The position numbers were made by a program, and so were the translations under genes. Source: Climacium dendroides (taxonomy: Eukaryota; Streptophyta; Bryopsida; Hypnales; Climaciaceae). From it: a DNA stretch of 64,000 nucleotides. The stretch lies in the NCBI GenBank assembly GCA_950106755.1, contig OX467088.1:3146001-3210000 (forward strand), read 5' to 3'. The notes beneath the pieces were generated by a model. It ran no database searches, was not told the DNA's origin, and was given only the letters and a program-made list of their open reading frames with translations. This document shows, piece by piece, positions 56,526 through 64,000 of the stretch (position 1 is its first letter; the number at the start of each line of letters is the position of its first letter).

Positions 56526-57877
56526 CTAAAACTAAGCTGGTTGCGAACAAAGGTTTCCTTGCATGCAGTCGCCAGACTGCAAACCATCAAGCCATCTTTC
56601 TAACTCAGTCCAGAGAGCCCTGAATGCTGGTCTTCGGATTGCAAAGTTAGCGTTCAACATTGTCTGTATTTTTGGAAGTACGAAGGCCCAAAGTGGTGGG
56701 TGCCTTGAAATTTCTCTCAATTTCCTAATACCGGTATGAGGAAGACGAGTCTCCATTCCAACATTGAGATCAGCGTTTATTTTTGCTCTCACCTCTCGAG
56801 AATTTTCAAAATCCTATCACTGGAGCCATCTTTGGACAGGAATCATTTTTCATCTACATGTTTGTATTTTACTCAATCAATTTTGAAGACTTCATCAATA
56901 TTTTAACAATTATTGATGACAAACATTTAATTTATGAGAAAAAATCTCCCTAAAGCAATAGCAGTGGGTACATTGAAACCCCATCTTCTCTTGAATTTCT
57001 ATAAGAATATGGTGAGGAAGTCTACACTTCCAAAGATGACATGGGAGGACCAATGTAGTAAAAGTGGTACTTGCATACTTTGGAATTCCATCTTATTATT
57101 TCTCCCAAGTCCTCGTAATTTATGAAGAAGATGATTGTGTCAATTATGGGTGCATTTTATCTTATTAGAATCAGTATCAAAAATGGTATCCAACTATACA
57201 AAGTTGTTGCCCTTTAATTCTCCTCCTCACCATTTTGGGTAGATCCTTATGCTTGTCCATATGCATTTCTATTCAAAAGTATAGTACGAATCAACATACT
57301 AGAGCAGACCATTTTTTGGTGAAGTTCTATATATGAATGTTAAGATCAAGTGTGAGCAATTCAAGCTAGTTTGCAATTGAATTAATTTGCAGAATAAAAA
57401 AAGGCCTCATAGAATGTGCCAAAGGAGCCAATTATCCACGGAAACATTGCTTCAATGTTGGAGAACCTACTCTTAATGCCAGTGAACATGCCCTCAACAG
57501 TGGATTCTACCTTACTCACAAGCCAAGGCTTGCCCATGAACTCACTTGCATTAAAATAATGTAGGAATACATAAACAACTTGACAAAATAATTTACTACA
57601 AGAGGTCTATGAAAGTGTTGTACATTCACACTTGACATGCTCACTCATCAATTTGTAGCATGCAAGGAATTATCTTTGTCTCTTTTTCCTATTGACCGGG
57701 GAAAAGCTAATCTCACACAAAGTTTGAGTTGGTAGAAAAACCTATCATGTTGATAAAATACATTGCAGTCATTGATAACAATGACACATGTTATCACAAA
57801 ATCTCCAAACACTCGTACTAGCACTTGACTTAGGGAGATTTCACATTAACATACATCCCAAGTCCCAACTTTTTAAA
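56526..57877. other. spacer with no supported gene
   Basis: The left end may contain more of the receptor kinase N-terminus (WTELERWLDGLQSGD frame near 56560-56620, minus strand), but this is too weak to call. The minus strand at 57415-57545 reads EFMGKPWLVSKVESTVEGMF without a recognised family. The rest is A+T-rich. Confidence 0.45.
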
Positions 57878-58872
57878 TCCCAATTCAAGGCCAAATCCCA
57901 ACTTCTTTGGGTTGTATAATTGGGTTCAATAATCTTACAAACTGGTTATTATGCCATTCAAAGAAATTGATATAATATAGAATACAATTGGCACTTTTGT
58001 CTAGAGTTTAATTAACATTCAGTTCTTACACAATTCCAAGCAAGTGTACCAAATTTCAATTTTGAAAAACCAAAATTTCATTTTTGATGAATTGTTTTAT
58101 TTAATATTTATTTATTTTACATGATAATTGATTGAAAGACATTGGTGATGATTTTCTTAATTCAATCGTATAGATATGTAGAAAACATCTATATGCACAT
58201 TTTTTCTTCAATAAGCATTTCCAAAAAAATTCCAAAATTTCCTTTACAAAGATTTCAATATTGAAGTGACAATGCTCAAATTATATAAAATAGATATCTC
58301 TATATTTTAACTAGATTTTGGCAAGGTAATTGTATCATCATGCTTAAATGTATAACATTAGTTACCATGTGAGGGTCAAATAGAAAAGTCTAATTACAAT
58401 AAAAATATATCAATTTTACAAAATTTGGATACTATCACCTTAATATTAAAATCTCTATAGAATAAATTCTAAAACTTTTCTAGAGATGCTTGTTGGAAAA
58501 AAAAATGTGCATGTGGATGTTTTCTACATATCTATATAATCAAATTTAAAAAATTCATCACCAATGTTTTTCAATCAATTATCATGTAAAACAATGAATA
58601 TTAAATGAAAAAATTAACCAAAAATGGAATTTTATTTTTTCAAAATTAAAATTTGATATTCTTGATTGGAATTACATAGAAATTAATTATGCAAGACCAA
58701 AAATGCCAATTGTATGCTATATTATGCAAACAAAAATAAATGACACAACAACTACTCCCGCAACTACTAGTTTGTAAGATTATTAGACCCAATTGTAGAA
58801 GGTTAAAAAAATAGCTAATTTGGGGCTTAGAATTTTTAGTATGAAGGCCAATATCCCAACTCTAAATTCCAA
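57878..58872. repeat. long imperfect inverted repeat (foldback element)
   Basis: Arm 57878-58270 pairs with the complement of about 58430-58872 along its length, around a loop of about 160 bases. Matching segments include TAATCTTACAAACT, CATGATAATTGATTGAAA, ATAGATATGTAGAAAACATC and TGCACATTTTTT. It directly precedes the large Helitron. No coding frame. Could be a foldback MITE and a source of double-stranded RNA if transcribed. Confidence 0.7.
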
Positions 58873-58912
58873 CTTGTTTCTTTTGTAATATTTTATATCA
58901 AATTAGTAGTTG

Positions 58913-61900
58913 GCACTTGCTACGCTATACATTTATCATACTATTCATATAATAAAATGCAAAGTAATAAATTTCAAGAAGTCTTTAAATAAAATGTTTA
59001 TAGAAATATATACATTAAAATGTACAATATGAATTTTAATGAATGAAGTATATACAATGATGAATACATTAAAAAATATACATACATTAAAATGTAGCAG
59101 AATCCTAACATAAATAGCAAAAATACTTGAAATATAATTTTATTGTAAATATTGATTCAATAGGTTGTCTCAGTTGAAACAATGACATTGACCATGGTTA
59201 AATACTTCATTTCAAAAATAAATGCCAATACGGTTACATGATTGACTTTGTGATTTGTTGATTGTATAGCAAAAATATAGTAATAGGAAATTGTCTCTGG
59301 TGTAGTGTGAATAGCAAATAGCTATTATTGCAATGATGTGTAATTCTTGAAATCAACACCTCTTGGCCACGATGGCGCCTTTCTACAATTTTACACAATA
59401 ATATAGATAGAGACACTTGCAACAAAGGTAAGTAAATACCATTGTACAAACCTTTTACTAGATTCAAATTCTTTAGCAATTATATCACATATTGACCATA
59501 TTTAAGATTTAATTGGTGAGGTGGTAAACTACTTAGATGTAAAAAATTTAAAAATTTAATCTGATAATGATGGACATGCTCATCATTCTCATGGACAAAA
59601 TTAACACTAAAACATTAATGCACATCACCAAGCATGTGATTAATGATTTTACGATTGAATTCTTGGACATCATCATTTCAAACAACCAGAATTACACACT
59701 CAAATAAATCAATTGGGTCATCAAAAATTATATCAATAAGTTCATTTAGAGAATTTCCATGTACAACCATTTTAAATAGTATTCCTACCTTTGAACCAAT
59801 TTTGCCTTCACCAATATCTAAATTTTTTTATTGAAAGTCTAATTGATTTTGCAAATGCATATAAGTGGTTAAATAAAAATGTTGCATTAGCAAAAACAAA
59901 TATAAATACTGCAAGCAAGCCTCAATAATTTGTTTATGGCCTTCACCTACAACAATGGACAAAATTTGGCAAAAATTACCACCATATAAAACTATAAGAC
60001 TACCATTTGAAGTATCAATACCACAAATATCTTGCAATCATTAATCTATTACTTTGATCATAAATATATACCCAACACAAGCTTCATCAAGTACAATCAA
60101 TTGCACTTTACGTAAATGTTGAATTAATGATTTGGCACAAATATAATAAGTCGATTTATTGTGCAATTGTAATGGAATTGCAAGAGAAAAATGTGCCATT
60201 CACCTTTCATGCAAAATGCTAGCAACAATTTCACTTGTTGCCATTGCCATATAGTTAACATCACGACCACAAAGATAACCTGTTATAGTATTGTATACAA
60301 AAATCTTGTTGGTACCTTTAGAACTATTAAAAAAATAACTTATTTGGAAGATGGGGTTCCAAAATAGTAGTAGTAATTACATTGAAAATAATGCATTGCT
60401 TTTTGTTTAATCTATCCACATCCTCTTCTGTAAATTTAATGTTTAAATTATCTAAATCATTATTGTCATTGGCATTACTACCAACATCAACAATGTTTGA
60501 ATAACTAAACTCATTTAAATTTTGAATGCCAAAAAAATCTACAATGCATTTATTTGAAAATGACAAGTACTCATCAATGGTCAAAATCACTTTGCTATAG
60601 CGATTTTGATCTTTGCACTTATCATTAGATATAACTTCAAGATGTCTTTTTAACATATCAAAAGGATTCAACAGTTGTTTAAATACAAAAAGTGTTGCAA
60701 ACAACCATTGAATTTGTTTAAGCAATGCAATAACGATTGCCTCTTAGAGACAATTGTTCCATTCAATATTGTCTTACAAAAATCCTTTTACAATATAAAT
60801 AACTTTGTGTGTTGAATGTATTGTATCTTAAAAGAAAATAGGTCATCAATTGAAGTTGATGTTTCAATGTGAGTCAACAACAAAAGCAAGTAAAATAATT
60901 TGGTATCTATAGGATCCATATTCACTTTACCAAAAAAAATAATCTTACGTTGTCTTCTTTTCCACATGTTGTTTTCCACATCTTTCTTATAGTGAAGTGA
61001 AAGATTTATGTATCAAAGAAATATATAATTGTTTTGATTGTCAAAAGCAATCAAGACACACGAATACAACAATTGAGTTCAAAAAACTTTGTGAGTTTAA
61101 TTTCAATGTTTTGATCAATCACTAATTGCAAAGATGATCTTTCTTGAAAAATAACATACTACTAATTGGGAAGATGAATAGACAAACGACAAATACTATG
61201 ACTTTTATTGTTGGTTTCAAAATCAAAGAGCTTTCAACATGCTTTTTTGACAACCATATAGAGTCCCTCAAAAAAATCCTTAATTTCATCTAGTACCTCA
61301 TTTGTTTCTATAACGCTACAATTTGAACCTTTAAAAATATACTTATAGAGATATTTAACAATTTTTATTAAATTGCAAACTTCTATATTAATATAGTAGT
61401 TAAAAGGGCCTATTAAATATAGGTTGTATAGTACAATCTATCAATTGTCCAAATGGACAATTTGACCACATGTATGCTTATTGAAATATTGACCATGATT
61501 TCAACAACAATATAAAACATAACCATTATCATTCATCTTAGTGATATCTTGACTTTGCATTAGATAAGCATTTTTATCTTCTGTACATGAACAATTGGGA
61601 TTATCTAAATTACAAAGGCTATACATCATGTGCTTAGCAATCGCGGCATAAAGTTACGGTTGCCTATTCAAATTTGAAATCTCAACACATACAATTTTAT
61701 CTATAAGGTTACAATTATTGACCTTGTCTTGTAACTAAAGAAAAATATGAGTATGAGGAAGACCATGTTTTTGAAACTCAATAGTATAACAAAAAAACAA
61801 TTGTCTCTTTCAACACATTTTGTTTTATAATTTTGTCCATCAAAACTCTTAACTTTAGTTCAAAAATAAACACAACAATATCTGAACAATTAAGAGGACT

Positions 61901-63396
61901 TTGACATGGCTTAAGCTCATCAATGATCTCAAGCCAAGTTTGTCTATTCATCTTGCCCATAAAAAGTTCATTGAGCATTAGATGAACAATGGGATGGCTA
62001 ACATGTTCATTGGTAACTTTGTCATTGTAACAACAAATTGTCGTTTTTTCTTTTTTAAAATGAAATGCCAAACATTTTGGACATTGAATGCATATGGATC
62101 CAACACCATCAATATTGACATCTATATAGTCATTTATTGTAAACAAAGTTCAAGCCATAGTCTAAGACAAATGAAAATTATAAGTTTAGGTTCGGGTAAA
62201 AAAATTCTAAATCTTAAATTCTACAATGGTGAAACTTTGTAGTATAAAATTACAAAAAAAGATTTAGGGTTTGGGTTAGGATAATAAAATCCGCTAGCGG
62301 TAAACCTTAAAACTTGTGAAGGGTAGAAACTTCATGTTGCATAATTACAAAATTATAGGTTGAGGACTGCACCTATATAACTTGCACATCAAAATCCCTC
62401 CCCCTTAAATTTTTCCCACCTATAAACTTGTGCTCCACTTTGTTCTAAATGTTTTGTTATCCTAAAACCCATTGTACATCAAAATATATTCAACAATAAA
62501 ATTTTGAATTTTGGAGCTTATTGCAAAAATTAGGTCAAATTTGGCCAGATTCAAATCAAATTGAATGAAATTGCTCAAATTAGATTAGATTATTGAAATT
62601 AAATCAATGCTCAGGTTTGCCTCAATTTACTCAAATGAAGTTAAAAAAAATGCTCAAATTGTTCAAATTAAGCTTTAATTAGGCTAAATTATTAAAATTA
62701 AATTATATTGCAGTGATGAAATTTGACTCAAATTGTTCAAATGAAACTCAATTTAGGATCTAACTATTAAAATTAAATTTGAGAAAGGTCAAATTGTTCT
62801 AATAATGCTTAAATTCTTGAATTTAGGCTCAAATTAGATCAAACCCTTAGATTAAGACTCAAATTACATTCAAATTGTTCAAATGAAGATCAAATTGCTC
62901 AAACAAAACACAATTTTCAAACCACCAATCTATACTTGAAGTCAAATTTGTTCAAATTGAATGTAAAAAAAATTGTATACCTTGGAGGCATTCTTGAGCT
63001 CGATTGAATACTTGTACATTACCACTTGATAAAGTTCTTGCCTTACAAACAATGGTGACTAAAATCAAAGAATTGAAATGACAATTTGCAAATTTCAAAA
63101 ACTTTGTGAATACATGAATTGTTGTGAAATTCGAAATTGCTTCAATTTAACAAATTTTTCAAATCATTTGATAATAGAAATAGAACATTGAAGTCATAAA
63201 AATTTAAAGCTCACAAAATCACAATTGAAGTGCAATGAAGTTTGAAGCAAAAAAAAGCAATCAAAATGCCACCTCTCTAATGTCACTCTATCAATCCTCT
63301 CTAATATCACCTCTCTTTAATGGCCATCTTATATTTGTAATATCATAGACTTTAGAAATGTGATATTACAAAGGTCATTGTATTTTAGTGGTATGA
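58913..63396 (-). mobile_element. 4.5 kb Helitron with decayed Rep-helicase
   Basis: On the minus strand it starts TCATACCACTAAAATACA (complement from 63396) with A before it. It ends at 58913 with CTAA where the small copies have CTAG. Plus-strand neighbours are A (58912) and T (63397), as expected for insertion between A and T. Both ends are clearly related to the 857 bp Helitrons at 33.5-37.2 kb. It encodes remnants of a Rep-helicase in the correct order. It is the likely type of autonomous parent of the small elements, though this copy is dead. Confidence 0.8.
59830..62146 (-). pseudogene. Helitron Rep-helicase remnants
   Basis: The N-terminal zinc-finger-like part reads CIQCPKCLAFHFKKEKTTIC (62146-61778). 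The HUH motif follows at 61747-61766 in EFQKHGLPHTHIF. Next come Rep-domain blocks CNLDNPNCSCTEDKNAYLMQ and YLYKYIFKGSNCSV. The PIF1-like helicase has LNKKQCIIFNVITTTILEPH (about 60330-60410), a damaged Walker A region (GTNKIFVYNT where GTGKTFLYNT is usual), LIVLDEACVG as Walker B (about 60085), and YGGNFCQILSIV (about 59960). Stops and frameshifts occur throughout, including TAA codons, so it has been inactive for long. Confidence 0.75.
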
Positions 63397-64000
63397 TGAA
63401 TCAAGTGCCACTATAATGGGTCAAAAACATCAAAACCTCATTTGGAGGATACTTTAAGTATCAAATCTACTTGGACAAAATTAGACAGAATTTGAACCAT
63501 GAGGACATGGATATTTTTTCTTCCTAATTTATATTCAAAACAATAGTTGGGACTTGGAAGCAAAATTGGATCTTTATTTTTGTAAACCCCACTTTGGCCT
63601 CTAAATTCTACCTCCTTGATGCCAAAACTCTCCAAAAATATGTTGGAGGAGCCTTGGATCTACAATACCAAGGAATTAACATATAAATAAGTCATTTTGT
63701 AAAAGAATCTATTGTTTAGATCTTCAAATTATATGAGTTGACCATGAAAATGAGAGAATTGACTTTGATAGAAAATCCTTGTTCTACAAAATATATTAGA
63801 TCGAGGAGGTTCATAAATACTTTGGAATAAAATATATTGTTCAAATATACTTATTAGAATTTAACTTTTACTGACTTTACAAATATATAAGCATAGGAAG
63901 ATTGTAGGTCATGCAATAAAAAGTTTATTGTTTTTCATTTGATCTTGCCCAAATTTAATAGCTTTGATAAGATAAATACTTAGTTTTTTGAAAATCAATA
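63397..64000. other. AT-rich flank, no gene seen
   Basis: Non-coding sequence beyond the Helitron 5' end up to the window edge. No supported feature. Confidence 0.5.

Noticed and set aside
56139..56603. 154-codon plus-strand frame
   Set aside because: It lies antisense to lectin and S-locus remnants of the receptor kinase and shows no domain.

Overview
The window looks like nuclear DNA of a land plant. Genes have canonical GT-AG introns, one gene is preceded by a telo-box, and the recognisable host genes are plant types: a plastid-type PotD-like protein, a DML1/Misato homologue, a DUF1997 protein and a decayed S-domain receptor kinase. The mobile elements are those of plant chromosomes: canonical Helitrons, a SWIM-finger Mutator-like transposase, Ty3-like solo LTRs, a gag-only element and a tRNA-like SINE. 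DUF7869-type and GCM-like MULE transposases make me lean towards a non-flowering plant (bryophyte, lycophyte or fern), but I cannot fix the taxon from sequence alone.

Layout. 0-1.2 kb: 3' part of a DUF7869 transposase-like ORF with one internal TAG. 1.7-1.85 kb: SINE-like tRNA-derived sequence. 2.5-5.2 kb: AT-rich tract with a dispersed quasi-palindromic motif, bounded by a ~200 bp direct repeat. 5.7-9.2 kb: degraded copy (minus strand) of a gag-like element. 9.4-13.6 kb: AT-rich, no gene seen. 13.6-14.9 kb: solo LTR with a perfect 5 bp target duplication. 15.1-25.8 kb: a multi-exon minus-strand gene coding for a ParB-like N-terminal domain followed by a DNA methyltransferase with beta-class motif order; it carries several nonsense codons, a lost splice acceptor, and a second, better preserved gag-like element (18.1-21.7 kb) inside one intron. 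Its 5' part overlaps a long array of the palindrome CTCTCGGTGGCGAGAG and has a duplicated first-exon candidate. 27.5-31.1 kb: MULE transposase. 33.5-37.2 kb: three ~857 bp non-autonomous Helitrons, two in exact head-to-tail tandem and one inverted. 38.0-41.8 kb: intact seven-exon PotD-like gene. 43.3-44.5 kb: second solo LTR of the same family, inverted, again with a perfect target duplication. 47.8-51.7 kb: Misato gene. 51.9-52.2 kb: MITE. 53.0-54.0 kb: single-exon DUF1997 gene. 54.7-56.5 kb: decayed S-domain receptor kinase. 57.9-58.9 kb: foldback repeat. 58.9-63.4 kb: decayed 4.5 kb Rep-helicase Helitron whose ends match the three small Helitrons.

Only three genes look like working host genes (PotD-like, Misato, DUF1997), all on the plus strand between 38 and 54 kb. 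The most unusual item is the ParB plus methyltransferase gene. I do not recall this architecture as a described plant gene; here it appears to be a decaying copy, so its value is as a pointer to a family that may have intact members elsewhere.
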